DNA from: Croceicoccus naphthovorans
GTDB taxonomy: Bacteria; Pseudomonadota; Alphaproteobacteria; Sphingomonadales; Sphingomonadaceae
Length of the DNA: 64,000 bases
Assembly: GCF_001028705.1 (NCBI RefSeq)
Contig: NZ_CP011771.1
Coordinates: forward strand, 124,001 to 188,000
Reading direction: 5' to 3'
This document shows positions 1 through 12,001 of the stretch, in pieces; positions within the stretch are counted from its first letter, which is position 1, and each line of letters begins with the position of its first letter. The translations under genes and the position numbers were made by a program. The notes under the pieces are model-generated. The model was not told where the DNA came from. It worked only from the letters and a program-made list of their open reading frames with translations, and did no database searches.

Positions 1-2
1 AG

Positions 3-89
3 GCCCAGGCGTACAGCGAGCGTGCCAAGCGAATACCGCCCGCTGGACGCATTCTGTTCGACCATTCCGGTGTTGACGAAGGCAAGTAA
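3..89 (+). CDS. C-terminal end of an unidentified protein (partial, 5' end outside window)
   Basis: An open frame enters from the left edge and ends at a TAA at 87-89, giving 28 residues (it includes RILFDHSGVDEGK). I cannot assign a family from so short a tail. Another frame is also open at the edge, so it may not be coding. Confidence 0.22.
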   Translation, partial: AQAYSERAKRIPPAGRILFDHSGVDEGK

Positions 90-717
90 ATATCGATGTG
101 CCTGACTGCGCGAAAGCCCTGAGCTGGACGCAACATCTCGAAGAAACGCACCACCTGGGTCCGCCTTCAACAGGGCAAGAAGGACCCTTGCCCCAATTTC
201 TACGGACTGAATGGACTTCCGCTGATTGCCACTCTCGGAAATATCGACACTCGATATCTCATCACCCTTGGATTTTGGTATACCCAATTTTCCCACCTGT
301 GCTTCACGAGCCAATTCAATTCCCAGCAAACCTGCTAAATTAAGATGCTATCCGAACCTTCGCGTTCGGAAGGAGGCAAGCCTTGGCTCAATAGCCACGC
401 TAGGAGGCCAGCCAGAATCTTGCAACCGCCTTGGACGCCAACACTACCACTCGCCTCAAACTGGCTATTGAACATGCAGCTGACGATAGCCGTTTGACCT
501 GCTTCATTTCAATCGAGTAGAGAGCACGATCCGCGGGTCTGACGATTGTAGCGTCGGCTTGCTGGCCGATATGCCGATCGAGGTGCTCCAAGACAACGGT
601 TTCAGTGATTTTGCCGAATGTGACCCTGTCCCGAAAATGTATCCGGTTGGAATGAGAGGATTCTGGCAAGATCGAAGCTGACCCATTCTGGAACGATGTT
701 CCAAATCTTTGCGAGTA
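90..717. other. No convincing gene; remnant DNA left of the first recombinase
   Basis: About 630 bases with only short open frames (60-90 residues) on both strands and none with a recognisable motif or a good ribosome binding site. GC content is lower than in the flanking czc region. It may be the decayed edge of an older insertion. Two short ATTCTGG-containing stretches lie near 660-690, but I could not pair them convincingly with a transposon end elsewhere. Confidence 0.5.
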
Positions 718-1677
718 CTACAAAAAGCCCTTGCCCGCGTGGTCACCAAATAATTCAGCTGAACGCACGTAGCCGAGCAGCACTTCGACCTTCTTCTGCC
801 GCGATACCTCCTGCATCTTGGCTATCGAGGCGCCCGAACGCGCGGCTTCGGTCAGGAGCCCCGCCCGCAAAGAATGCCCCCCAACCGTTGCCGGATCGAG
901 CCCGACCCTGGCCGCATATTTTTGCACAAGCCTGGCCACCGAGCGATCGGACATTACCCTGTCGACCACCCTGCCCTGCGGGTCGATCTGCCAGAGCAGC
1001 GGCCCCGGCGCCGAGCCTCGAACCGCCAGTCAGGCCTGGAGCCGCGCCACCTGCCCCTCGCCTTCCTGGTCGGTCTTCGAATGCCGAATCGTCAGCCGCA
1101 GCCCCTCGGGCACGAACTGAACATCGCGTAACTCAAGCCCGATCAGCTCCGACCGCCGCAGCGCCGCAGCCAGCCCCAGCGCCAGCACCGCCCGGTCACG
1201 GATGGAGCGCGTCCCCTCGCCATCGGCGCTCGCGATCATCGCCGCGAGGTCCTTGGCGCTAACCGCTGCCTTCTTTCGCGACGGCCGCGCGCGCTGCTCG
1301 CGGCGGATTCCGGCCAGCGTGTCGGCGATCACCATCCGCTCGTCGCGCTGCACCGGCGCGACCAACCCCTCCTGGCGGTGCTTCCACCCGATCGCCGCGA
1401 GATGCCGCGCGATGGTGCTGTCGGCCTTGCCCGCCATGGCCAGCGCGGCCAGATAGGTCGCCACCGCTTCGGGCCACGCCGGCAAGGGATCGAGGTCTCG
1501 TTCCCAGCACCAGCCCTCGAACTGCGCCCAATCGCTCGCATAGGCACGAATGGTGTTGGCGGCCTTGGCCTGGGTGCGGTAGGAACGGGCCGCCGCAATC
1601 TCGTCCTGCAACAGGGGATCGAAGACGGCCGAGGATGCCGCTGCGACGGGGTTGTCGGCTGCCAGAGTTAATGACAA
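718..1677 (-). pseudogene. Tyrosine recombinase/integrase interrupted by an in-frame TGA
   Basis: Two adjacent open frames (N-terminal 215 residues at 1030-1677, C-terminal 83 residues at 718-969) are in the same reading frame and are separated only by a TGA at 1030-1032. Read through, they give a 319-residue phage-integrase-family recombinase. There is an N-terminal SAM-like core-binding half (NTIRAYASDWAQFEGWC), then the catalytic half with the first Arg in ALRRSELIGLELRD, the Lys in IRHSKTDQEGEG, and the H-x-x-R box HSLRAG. The usual second His region reads SRQKKVEVLLGYVR. The context RLQA-stop-LAVRG suggests a Trp TGG changed to TGA. The start is probably TTG at 1675-1677. It lies just downstream of czcA on the same strand. 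Without suppression the product lacks HxxR and the nucleophile Tyr, so it should be inactive. Confidence 0.85.
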
Positions 1678-1756
1678 TCACCAAATCTCGTCGATCATTG
1701 CCGTGTCAAATTTAATGGCATTGCGGCACTTGAATAAGTGTACCTGCGACAGTCTG

Positions 1757-4939
<3,183 letters not shown>

Positions 4940-4942
4940 CTA

Positions 4943-6187
4943 TCAGTGATCGTGGCTCGCGCCGGACTTCTCGATGTCGGCGCGGATCAGGAAGGAACCC
5001 TTGGCGGCATAGCGCGTCCCGGGCTTGAGTCCGCCGAGCACCTCGGTCCACTCGGGCGACTTGCGCCCCAATTCGAGCATCCGGACCTCGTACTTGTCGC
5101 CAAAGTTCGCATAGACCACGGTGAAGTCGCGGAACGGCTGGAGCGCTTCGGTGCGCACGGCCAGCGGCACCGTCACGGCATTCACGGTCACTTTGCCCCG
5201 CAACGCCATGCCGGGGCGGAACCGCCCGCCCGGATTGGGCAGGATTGCGCGCAGCAGCGCCGTACCTGCGGCGGCATTGCCTTCGGGAAGGTAGTCGCCG
5301 AGCCTGGCGCCGGCGACCGCCTGGCCGTCCATGGTCTCGACGCTTACCCGTTGGCCGGGTCGTACCAGAGCGAGATCGCGCGGGAAGACGTTGAACACGA
5401 CCGTGGTCTGGGCCGGGTCGGTGATGACATAGAGCGGCCGGTCGAAAGTCACGTCACCGGGATTGCCGTTGCGTTCGGCCACCACGCCGCTGACCGTCGA
5501 ATAGACCGGATAGACCTGCAGGCTCTCGCCCGATTCGATGCGCGCCAGCAGTTGCCCGCGCTGGACGTAGTCTCCCACTGCCTTGGTAACGGAGACCACG
5601 CGTCCCGGAAACTGGCCGCGAATTTCCGAACGGCCGGTGCTGGCGAGTTGGACAGTGCCATACAACTCGCGCGTCTCGCCGATCACCGCCGGACCGGCCG
5701 TTTCGATCACCACGCCGTTGGCCCTGGCGGTTTCGGCTGGGATTTTCGTCTGGCCTTCGGGATTGGCGTATTTCCACTGGTGACGCTTGCCAGCGACCAC
5801 AGCAACGACTTCGACGTCGAAGCTGTGCGGTTCAACTACCGTGCCCTGGCCGTCCAGCATCTCGCCGTTCGGCTTGAACTTGAACACGTTCACCTCGCCG
5901 TCGAGGCGGCGCAGCGTCACGGTCAGATCGACCTTCGCAGGATCGAGCTTCTCTCCGCCCATGGTCGGGAACACGCGGAACATCGGCGGCACGCCGTCCT
6001 CGAACACCGTCATTTCGAGCGCGAAGTCGCCGTCGCGCAGCATCCGGCCATTGTGCTGCCCCTTCTCGGGACCGGCAGCCTCGCCATGCTCGCCAGCGGG
6101 CTTTTCCGCGCCACCGCCGCAGGCGGCGAGCGGAATCACCGCCAAGAGGGTTGCGAGGATACGGGTCATGTTGCTGGAATGGGTCAT
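4943..6187 (-). CDS. czcB: CzcB-type periplasmic adaptor (membrane fusion) lipoprotein
   Basis: Periplasmic adaptor linking CzcA to the outer-membrane channel. The protein has 414 residues from the ATG at 6187, which overlaps the czcC stop as ATGA and implies translational coupling. The N-terminus has a lipoprotein signal ending in the lipobox LAAC followed by GGG (a downstream ATG at 6169 would also keep the signal). A His/acid-rich segment (GEHGEAAGPEKGQHNG) follows. An extended N-terminal domain (about residues 45-130) is typical of CzcB, ahead of the barrel-sandwich/hairpin core containing QFPGRVVSVTKAVGDYVQRGQLLARIESGE. The C-terminus ends SGASHDH, a possible metal-binding tail. The gene is complete. 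Confidence 0.93.
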   Translation of the reverse strand: MTHSSNMTRILATLLAVIPLAACGGGAEKPAGEHGEAAGPEKGQHNGRMLRDGDFALEMTVFEDGVPPMFRVFPTMGGEKLDPAKVDLTVTLRRLDGEVNVFKFKPNGEMLDGQGTVVEPHSFDVEVVAVVAGKRHQWKYANPEGQTKIPAETARANGVVIETAGPAVIGETRELYGTVQLASTGRSEIRGQFPGRVVSVTKAVGDYVQRGQLLARIESGESLQVYPVYSTVSGVVAERNGNPGDVTFDRPLYVITDPAQTTVVFNVFPRDLALVRPGQRVSVETMDGQAVAGARLGDYLPEGNAAAGTALLRAILPNPGGRFRPGMALRGKVTVNAVTVPLAVRTEALQPFRDFTVVYANFGDKYEVRMLELGRKSPEWTEVLGGLKPGTRYAAKGSFLIRADIEKSGASHDH

Positions 6188-7422
6188 TGTTCTGTCTCCC
6201 CCCGGGCGGACGCATCGAAGCGTCCCGACAGCCGGTCGATTTCTGTCTGAAGGTCGCGCCACTGGTTGGCGGCGGCGATCCATTGTTCCTGGACCTCTAC
6301 GATCGCGTCGGCCGCGTCCTGAACGTCGCGGAAAGTGAAGCCGCCGCGCCGATAGCCCTCGCGCACCTGATCGAGCGTGCGCACGGCTTTCGGCAGCACT
6401 TCGATGCGGATGGCGTCGGCGCGAAGGCGCGAGGCATCGGCCTCGGCGCGCAGCGAGGCGAGCCGCCGCAACCGCTCGAGCCGGTCAGCCTCGGCCTCAA
6501 ATTCAAGACGGCGGCGCTCGGCCTGGGCGCGTTCGATATTGCCCTGATTTCGATCGAAGCGGCCGATGGGGATGGTGATCCCGGTGACGAGCGCGACATC
6601 GCCGGTTCCGCGCAGGTATCGCACCCCGCCCGAAACCGTGTAATCCTGCACGCCGCGCGACTGCTCAAGCGTGACGGCAGCCTGCGCACGGGCGATCTTG
6701 GCTGTCTCGAAGGCTTCGTCGGATGGCGCAATCGCAAGCGGGCTTTTAACCTCGGTCAAGACACCGCCTGCGACCTCAAGCCCCTCGCCGCTTCCGCCCC
6801 AAAAGGATGCCAGCACATTGCGCGCCGCCACCTCTCGGCGTTTGGCCTCATGCAGCGCGATCTCCGACTGCGCCACTCGGGCGGCCGCACGGGTCTCGAC
6901 GAACAGCGGGTCCTTGTAGCCGCGCACCCGTCGCAGCGCCTCGGCCTGCATTTCGCGTTCGGTCTTGAGCCGGTATTTCGCCGCCCAGACCACTTCGTCG
7001 GCGATGATGACATCGAACCAGGCCCGCTCGACCCGTGCGGCGAGATCGAGGCGCGTGACGCGAGTCGAGGCTTCCGCGACGCCAACGTCGCGCTGTGCCC
7101 AGGCGGTGCGCGCGTCGCGCTTGCCGCCGCGTTCGAGCATCTGGGAATAGCTTGCGGTGATCTCGGCTTGGGGCAGGAAGCCGTAACGACCGCTCCCGGC
7201 GATGTTCTCACCGGTCACCGTTACAGTGGGATTGGGACGCACCCCTGCCTGGGTCTGGCTGGCGCGGGCAGCTTCGACAGCCGCTTCGACCGCCTGCAAT
7301 CGCGGCGCACCTTCACTGGCGCGCGCGATCGCCTGTTCAAGCGTCAGCGGCTCAGCGCCGGCCCGCCCTGCCGGTAAATACAGCGCACCCGCCAAAAGGG
7401 CGGCTGCCAACAATCGTGACAT
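6184..7422 (-). CDS. czcC: CzcC-type outer-membrane efflux protein (TolC family)
   Basis: Outer-membrane channel of the CzcCBA pump. The 412-residue protein starts at the ATG at 7422, preceded by AGGAGA. A Sec signal (MSRLLAAALLAGALYLPAGRAGA) precedes LTLEQAIARASEGAPRLQAVEAAVEAARA, the usual start of the first OEP repeat. The second half has the long coiled-coil pattern of the second repeat (ERAQAERRRLEFEAEADRLERLRRLASLRAEADASRLRADA, given here only as a region near residues 290-330). It is first of the three pump genes and overlaps czcB by 4 bases. The open frame extends far upstream of 7422, but that stretch lacks protein-like sequence. Confidence 0.93.
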   Translation of the reverse strand: MSRLLAAALLAGALYLPAGRAGAEPLTLEQAIARASEGAPRLQAVEAAVEAARASQTQAGVRPNPTVTVTGENIAGSGRYGFLPQAEITASYSQMLERGGKRDARTAWAQRDVGVAEASTRVTRLDLAARVERAWFDVIIADEVVWAAKYRLKTEREMQAEALRRVRGYKDPLFVETRAAARVAQSEIALHEAKRREVAARNVLASFWGGSGEGLEVAGGVLTEVKSPLAIAPSDEAFETAKIARAQAAVTLEQSRGVQDYTVSGGVRYLRGTGDVALVTGITIPIGRFDRNQGNIERAQAERRRLEFEAEADRLERLRRLASLRAEADASRLRADAIRIEVLPKAVRTLDQVREGYRRGGFTFRDVQDAADAIVEVQEQWIAAANQWRDLQTEIDRLSGRFDASARGETEQ

Positions 7423-7484
7423 GAAGTCTCTCCTGATCCGAAACGCAATGGGCGCGCGCAATTGCGCACGCCTAGCGGCTTCGA

Positions 7485-7814
7485 TCAGGCTGCCGGGGGC
7501 TCGATTGGCGGCGCGGTGGCCCAGGATGCCAGTTTGGACGCTTCGGCCAAATGATGAAGCGCCGAGGGAACCGGCACCGGCATTTCCATCCGCGCAGCCG
7601 CCACCGTCATGGCTGTCGGTCCATGATGGTCGTGCGCCACAGTGCCATGATCGACATCGGGCACCGCATCGGAAGTCCAATCGTGGTGATCGCTCGCGAA
7701 GAGCGTCGCGTGATCGTCGTGTCCGGCTTCCTCGGCGTGCAGCATCGAAGGCGAGTGCAAGTTGCAGATCACCAGGGTTGCTATCGCGATCAGGAGAAGA
7801 ACCGATCTTGGCAT
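7485..7814 (-). CDS. Small His-rich exported protein at the head of the czc operon
   Basis: A 109-residue protein with an N-terminal signal (MPRSVLLLIAIATLVICNLH, cleavage probably near AEE) and a His/Asp-rich middle: EEAGHDDHATLF, DHHDW, DVDHGTVAHDHHG. Small His-rich periplasmic proteins precede czcC in many proteobacterial clusters and are thought to bind or sense metal. That role is inferred from context. The gap to czcC is 62 bases and contains the 12-bp palindrome GCGCAATTGCGC (7456-7467). No strong ribosome binding site is seen before the ATG at 7814, so the start is tentative. Confidence 0.7.
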   Translation of the reverse strand: MPRSVLLLIAIATLVICNLHSPSMLHAEEAGHDDHATLFASDHHDWTSDAVPDVDHGTVAHDHHGPTAMTVAAARMEMPVPVPSALHHLAEASKLASWATAPPIEPPAA

Positions 7815-7882
7815 GACACGTCGGTTAACATCGGCGCTGCGGCAAGACAATCCGGGTTTACCCAGTCGGATGAGGAACACTT

Positions 7883-9082
7883 TCAACCGCTCGCGCAATC
7901 TCCGTCGATGGCTTGGCAATCATTCTTGGGCAAAATTGACCCGCGCCGCAAATTGCCCAGCACCCGCGCCGCTGCATTGCTGCCCACAGCAAGCTCGCGT
8001 GCGTAGCGCAGCGCCGTTGTCTGCGACGACCAGCGCAGCGCCAGCGCAATCCCCGCACCATCCTCCCCGGCCGCGAACAGGTCCTGGGTCAACCCGACCC
8101 GAAACGAATGAGCACTCAAGGCCCGGACGGTGTCGCCTTCCATGCCTGGCTCGAGCTCGACATGGCCGAGATCGATCGCCTCCAGTACCCGGCGGCGCAG
8201 GATCGCGACCACACCTTGGCGGGTGAGCGGCTTGGCGCCAATGTAGTGCCGCACGATCTGCTGTCCGGCAGGATCCGGCGGACTGGTCAGCACATTGATC
8301 CGCCGAAACACCGGGCCTTCGCCAATTCCGCTGGCAAGCAGCCAAGCTGATATATGACCCATCGTCTCTGGCGACAGCCAGGCCAGAGCCCCCTCCCCCA
8401 GCTGGTCGGTCTTGGAATGCCCGATCTCGAGGCGGCCGCTGCCGTCGCCAACCTGCCGCAGATCAGCAACCTCGGTTCCGACCAATTCCGAGACCCTGAG
8501 ACCAGCGTCATAGGCAAGGCTGATCAGCGCCGCATCGCGCAGACCGATGATGTCGGTGCTGCAGGATGCGAGCAGCGCCTTGACCGTCACGCCTTCGGGA
8601 GCCCCCTGCCCTTCGGCCATGGCGTCCCCAAGCCGGAGCGGCCCTGCCTGGCGCTGGCGATGCCGCTTGTCGCGGCGGATACCCTTCAAGGTATCACGGA
8701 CCATCCCGGCCTGGGTGGGCAACGGCTCGGAATCGCCGAACCCGAGCATGCGATGCACCCGGGCAATGCTGGCGATCCGGCGCGCAAGCGTCGCGGGCTT
8801 TGCCGGTGTCCGGGTATCAGAACCCTTGGCCAGCCAGCGCAGGTAGTGGACGAGCGTCTCGGGTTCGGCGGGAACCGCGGTGGCGACGGGCCGGCGCGAC
8901 TTGCACCAGGCGAGGAAGCACTTGAGGTCGGCGGTGATCGCCGCCTTGGTCGCCGGCGCCATCGCCGCGACCGCCGCCTCGAACCCGACCGAACTGGCGC
9001 CGCGCGCATCGACCAGCGGCGCGTAACGGCGCAAGACCAGCTCGACCGAAGACGGGAACGGCCCATCAGTTGCGGCGAGCAT
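7883..9082 (-). CDS. Tyrosine recombinase (phage integrase family), intact
   Basis: A 399-residue site-specific recombinase. The N-terminal core-binding domain (about residues 25-125) is followed by a catalytic domain with Arg in DAGLRVSELVGTEV, Lys in IGHSKTDQLGEG, the HSFR box (HSFRVGLTQDLF), and a Trp in place of the second His (LRWSSQTTALRYARE) with the nucleophile Tyr. All catalytic positions are present, unlike the disrupted relative at 718-1677. It lies on the same strand as the czc operon, 68 bases upstream of the His-rich gene, so the pump operon sits between two recombinase genes. Paired hairpins upstream (9120-9169) could be its binding or crossover site. Confidence 0.9.
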   Translation of the reverse strand: MLAATDGPFPSSVELVLRRYAPLVDARGASSVGFEAAVAAMAPATKAAITADLKCFLAWCKSRRPVATAVPAEPETLVHYLRWLAKGSDTRTPAKPATLARRIASIARVHRMLGFGDSEPLPTQAGMVRDTLKGIRRDKRHRQRQAGPLRLGDAMAEGQGAPEGVTVKALLASCSTDIIGLRDAALISLAYDAGLRVSELVGTEVADLRQVGDGSGRLEIGHSKTDQLGEGALAWLSPETMGHISAWLLASGIGEGPVFRRINVLTSPPDPAGQQIVRHYIGAKPLTRQGVVAILRRRVLEAIDLGHVELEPGMEGDTVRALSAHSFRVGLTQDLFAAGEDGAGIALALRWSSQTTALRYARELAVGSNAAARVLGNLRRGSILPKNDCQAIDGDCASG

Positions 9083-9119
9083 GGGAGTTTCCGGTGGGTT
9101 TCACCGGGTCTTTTTGGAC

Positions 9120-9169
9120 AAAATCGGCCCTTTCGGCAACACCGATTTTACCATAAGTCCCGATTATGG
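9120..9169. repeat. Two adjacent inverted repeats upstream of the recombinase
   Basis: AAAATCGG (9120-9127) pairs with CCGATTTT (9142-9149), and CCATAA (9151-9156) pairs with TTATGG (9164-9169). They lie in the spacer between the recombinase start (9082) and the divergent gene at 9229. A recombinase operator or attachment-site role is possible but unproven. Confidence 0.45.
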
Positions 9170-9228
9170 AAAGTCCGTGTTTTTGACAGTCGGAAAGATA
9201 GGATACCAAACTGCACTTTAGGTAAACT

Positions 9229-10263
9229 TTGTATTTGACCCTGATTCCCGGCGCAGGTAGCCAATTCGGAGCCACAGCAACGAAGGTCATTCGCTTGAGC
9301 AGCGCGATCGACGCCGGCCCCATCGCCTTTCGTATCGGCCAGATCGACACTCTGGCCAAGTGCCTGCTCGCGTCCCATGCCCTCTATTCCCCGGAAATGC
9401 GCGCTTCGCTGGCGCTCCACTGGCTCTCGCGCGCCTGGGAGCAATACCGCCAGGACCGGGCGATCACACTCGGGGCCTCCCTGATCGGCGCCGAATGCGC
9501 CGCCCAGCGCAACGCCTTCCTCACCCTGCTCGAACGCGCCCTGTGCCCCCGCGAAAAGCCGCTCACCCAGGCGATCCGCACGGTGCGCAAAATCGCCATC
9601 CGGCCGATGGCCAGCGAGGCCGCCGACGCCGAGGCCATCGTCGCCGCGAGTACGGGCGACCTCGATGCGGTGCTGGGTGCATTCGACCAGGCCAAGCTGC
9701 CGCAGGCACCGCTTGAACGGCTGCTCACGCTCGTCGACCGGTTCCGCTATTCGAGCGGCGATGAGCGCGATGCCCTGTCGGCAACCGCCCGCACGCCGTG
9801 CTGGGCGATCAACCTGGCGGCTGTGGCGCTTGGGTCAGCCTTCCGGTTGAGCGAGACCCCCCTGCCCTTCGTCGGCGTCGTCCACCGCCGGCTGTTCCGC
9901 GCCGATCGTGACGCTGGCGAACGGCGCACAGACGGCCGCGAAAGCCTGCTTGCCGCGCTACACGACACCGCCTGCGACGTGGCCCGCATGCCGCGCGCGG
10001 CCGACATTTTCGCGCGCGAGTTTCCGAACCAGCGTTCGAACTCGCGGCTCTATCTGGCCTGGATGTTGCTGTTCGGGCTTGGCGGACTGACCCCCGCCCA
10101 GCTCGCCCGCGCGCTCCCCGCCACCAAGGCCGGCGCCGCCAAACTGCTGCGGCAACTCGAATCCCAGCACCTGGCCCGCGCGCACGGCCCCTTCGCGCCG
10201 TTTGTCTGCGCCATCACGATCCCCATGGCCCTGCCCGACTGGCGGCACGAGACAGCTGCCTAG
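9229..10263 (+). CDS. Conserved protein of unknown function with a C-terminal winged-helix-like segment
   Basis: A 344-residue open frame with strong protein-like composition. The only available starts are TTG codons (9229, or 9295 with GAAGG just upstream), so the start is uncertain. The protein is Ala/Leu-rich and helical. Near the C-terminus GLGGLTPAQLARALPATKAGAAKLLRQLESQHLAR resembles a helix-turn-helix used in transcription regulators. The fragment at 13831-14376 carries a similar stretch (GGLGPLTRAELARALGVTRRTASQAAQAL), so the two probably belong to one family, and they flank the tni module. The last 4 bases overlap the convergent tniQ. Function unknown. Confidence 0.7.
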   Translation: MYLTLIPGAGSQFGATATKVIRLSSAIDAGPIAFRIGQIDTLAKCLLASHALYSPEMRASLALHWLSRAWEQYRQDRAITLGASLIGAECAAQRNAFLTLLERALCPREKPLTQAIRTVRKIAIRPMASEAADAEAIVAASTGDLDAVLGAFDQAKLPQAPLERLLTLVDRFRYSSGDERDALSATARTPCWAINLAAVALGSAFRLSETPLPFVGVVHRRLFRADRDAGERRTDGRESLLAALHDTACDVARMPRAADIFAREFPNQRSNSRLYLAWMLLFGLGGLTPAQLARALPATKAGAAKLLRQLESQHLARAHGPFAPFVCAITIPMALPDWRHETAA

Positions 10264-11189
10264 GCGGCCTGGAGCACCGCCTCCCGACCTTGCCGGGCCC
10301 GCAGCGCACCATAGGCGCAAAGCAGGCTCAGCAACTCAGGAGCGATCCAGTGCGAGCGCGGTTTGGTCCTGAAAGCGGCTTGCAGGCGATAGGGCGGTTT
10401 CTGATCGGCCAGGCTGCCGCCGCCCGGCGTGGGCCTCTCGGGCAAAGCTTGCGAAATCAGGGTCTCGAAACGCCGAGGGGCCGCACCGCGCCGACCATGC
10501 GCCAAGGCCAGCATGGCGATGCGATCCGCTGAGAAATGGAACACATTTGCTGCAATCCGGTCCCGGTAGGCATGGTCGATTGCCCGGTGCCTCTGCCATT
10601 CCGACTGCCGGACCAACTGGGCAAGAATCGCGGAATTGCGCCGGATTGTCTTCTGCGATGGCCTCGCCACCGCAAGCGAGCGTTCGGCCAGAACCACCAA
10701 GCGCGCCAATTGCGCCAACGATAGCCGACCGCCCGGTTCGCCTGGCACTTTGCCCGGCAGGCCGTGCTCCCGGCACCGCCAGCTCGCCCGCAAGATCCAT
10801 TCGCGCCGGATGAATTCGGGCTTCCCCGCCCGGCGCGCCTCGTACCAGCACCGTGCACAGGCATAGTGGCGCAATCCGCGCGGCAGCAGGGCGCTTGCCT
10901 CGCAAGCCAGAAATGTCGCGGAAATCCGCTCCTTCTCGCATTGCACCGCCCAGGCAAGCCGTTCGACCAGGCCATCGAAGGCCTGGTGCCACGTGGTGTC
11001 GAGGCCGCGCCTGCCGCGCCCTAGGTCCTGCCCTGCCAGCGCCGGTTCGATCCCGAGATGGCGGAAAAGCACGCTCCGCGTGACATCGTGCGCACGTCCG
11101 ACCCGATCGATCCACGAATCAAAGCATTCGTCGGCAAGCGGGCGCACGCGGAATGCGAGCGGTTCCGGCTCGAGCCCGAGTGCAATCAC
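10260..11189 (-). CDS. tniQ: TniQ-family transposition protein
   Basis: A 309-residue TniQ/TnsD-like protein. Its zinc-binding signature is visible as C-A-R-C (HYACARCWYEA) followed by W-R-C-R-E-H (SWRCREHGLPG). TniQ acts with TniA and TniB in Tn5053/Tn402-type transposition, in some systems choosing the target. I chose the GTG at 11189 because it overlaps the tniB stop as GTGA. The open frame runs another 32 codons upstream, but that stretch is the tniB tail in another frame. It is last in the tniA-tniB-tniQ operon. No resolvase gene (tniR) follows, unlike Tn5053. Confidence 0.85.
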   Translation of the reverse strand: MIALGLEPEPLAFRVRPLADECFDSWIDRVGRAHDVTRSVLFRHLGIEPALAGQDLGRGRRGLDTTWHQAFDGLVERLAWAVQCEKERISATFLACEASALLPRGLRHYACARCWYEARRAGKPEFIRREWILRASWRCREHGLPGKVPGEPGGRLSLAQLARLVVLAERSLAVARPSQKTIRRNSAILAQLVRQSEWQRHRAIDHAYRDRIAANVFHFSADRIAMLALAHGRRGAAPRRFETLISQALPERPTPGGGSLADQKPPYRLQAAFRTKPRSHWIAPELLSLLCAYGALRARQGREAVLQAA

Positions 11190-12001
11190 CGCGACGGATG
11201 GCTCGGCAGCAGACCCGCCGCCTCGCGGATATCGGCGAACTCCACGCATTCGCGGCCATGGCGGCGGGCCACCTTCTGCCCCCAATGCAGCAACCGCTTG
11301 AAATTGCCAGTGACGCCGAGGCTGTGACGCCAGAGAAATTCGGCGATTTCGGGCTCGGCGAGCCGCTCAGGCTCGATCAGTTGCATCCCCTGCCCCAGAA
11401 CCCGGATCAGCCGCTGCGATGGCTCTCCCGGCGGCCAGGGATTGAGCCGCACGATGATCGAGCGATAGGCCAGTTCGACATCCTCGGCAAAAATGTCCGC
11501 CGCGACGTCGAGCCCGGCCACCACCATCGGCACATTGCCCTCGCTCATCAGGAAGCGGAAGGCATCGAGCGTGTCGCGCCGCGCCCTCCCGCCGGCGGTG
11601 AGGATCGCATGGACATTGTCGATCCCCACAAGCCGCGTCCTTTGGCGGCGCAACAGCTCGACGACCTTGAGATCGGCGATCCGGTGCGTCTTGCCGGCAA
11701 TCGGCCAGCCCTGCTTCCACAGCAGCGTCAGGTTGATCTTGAGCGCGGTCGAACCCGAAGGGATCACCGTGCGCAGCATCGGTTCGTAACGCGCCTCGCC
11801 CCATTCCTCGGGTTCGGGAAAGTCGAGCGCGATCCGGCGCTGGGTCTCACGCAGGATCGAGGTCTTGCCCATGCCCGACTGGCCGACCAGCAGGACGCAG
11901 GGTGGCCGCTCGTCCGGCTCGTCATGCGCCAGCTCGACAAGCGTCTCGACCGCGCGGCGCGCCTCGTCGAAATCGATCCAGAAGGCCGAATGTCCGCTCA
12001 T
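11186..12001 (-). CDS. tniB: TniB AAA+ ATPase of a Tn402-like module
   Basis: A 271-residue AAA+ ATPase that regulates the TniA transposase and target immunity, comparable to TnsC. The Walker A motif is GQSGMGKTS near residue 43. Walker B is LVGIDNVHAI near residue 125. The ATG at 12001 overlaps the tniA stop as ATGA; an ATG three codons upstream is possible. The gene ends overlapping the tniQ start. The ATPase motifs look intact. Confidence 0.88.
   Translation of the reverse strand: MSGHSAFWIDFDEARRAVETLVELAHDEPDERPPCVLLVGQSGMGKTSILRETQRRIALDFPEPEEWGEARYEPMLRTVIPSGSTALKINLTLLWKQGWPIAGKTHRIADLKVVELLRRQRTRLVGIDNVHAILTAGGRARRDTLDAFRFLMSEGNVPMVVAGLDVAADIFAEDVELAYRSIIVRLNPWPPGEPSQRLIRVLGQGMQLIEPERLAEPEIAEFLWRHSLGVTGNFKRLLHWGQKVARRHGRECVEFADIREAAGLLPSHPSR

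Noticed and set aside
696..1262. 188-residue plus-strand frame
   Set aside because: Pro/Arg/Ala-rich shadow of the broken recombinase on the minus strand.
4946..6250. 434-residue open frame opposite czcB
   Set aside because: Shadow of the strong czcB reading frame; Arg/His-rich with no motifs.
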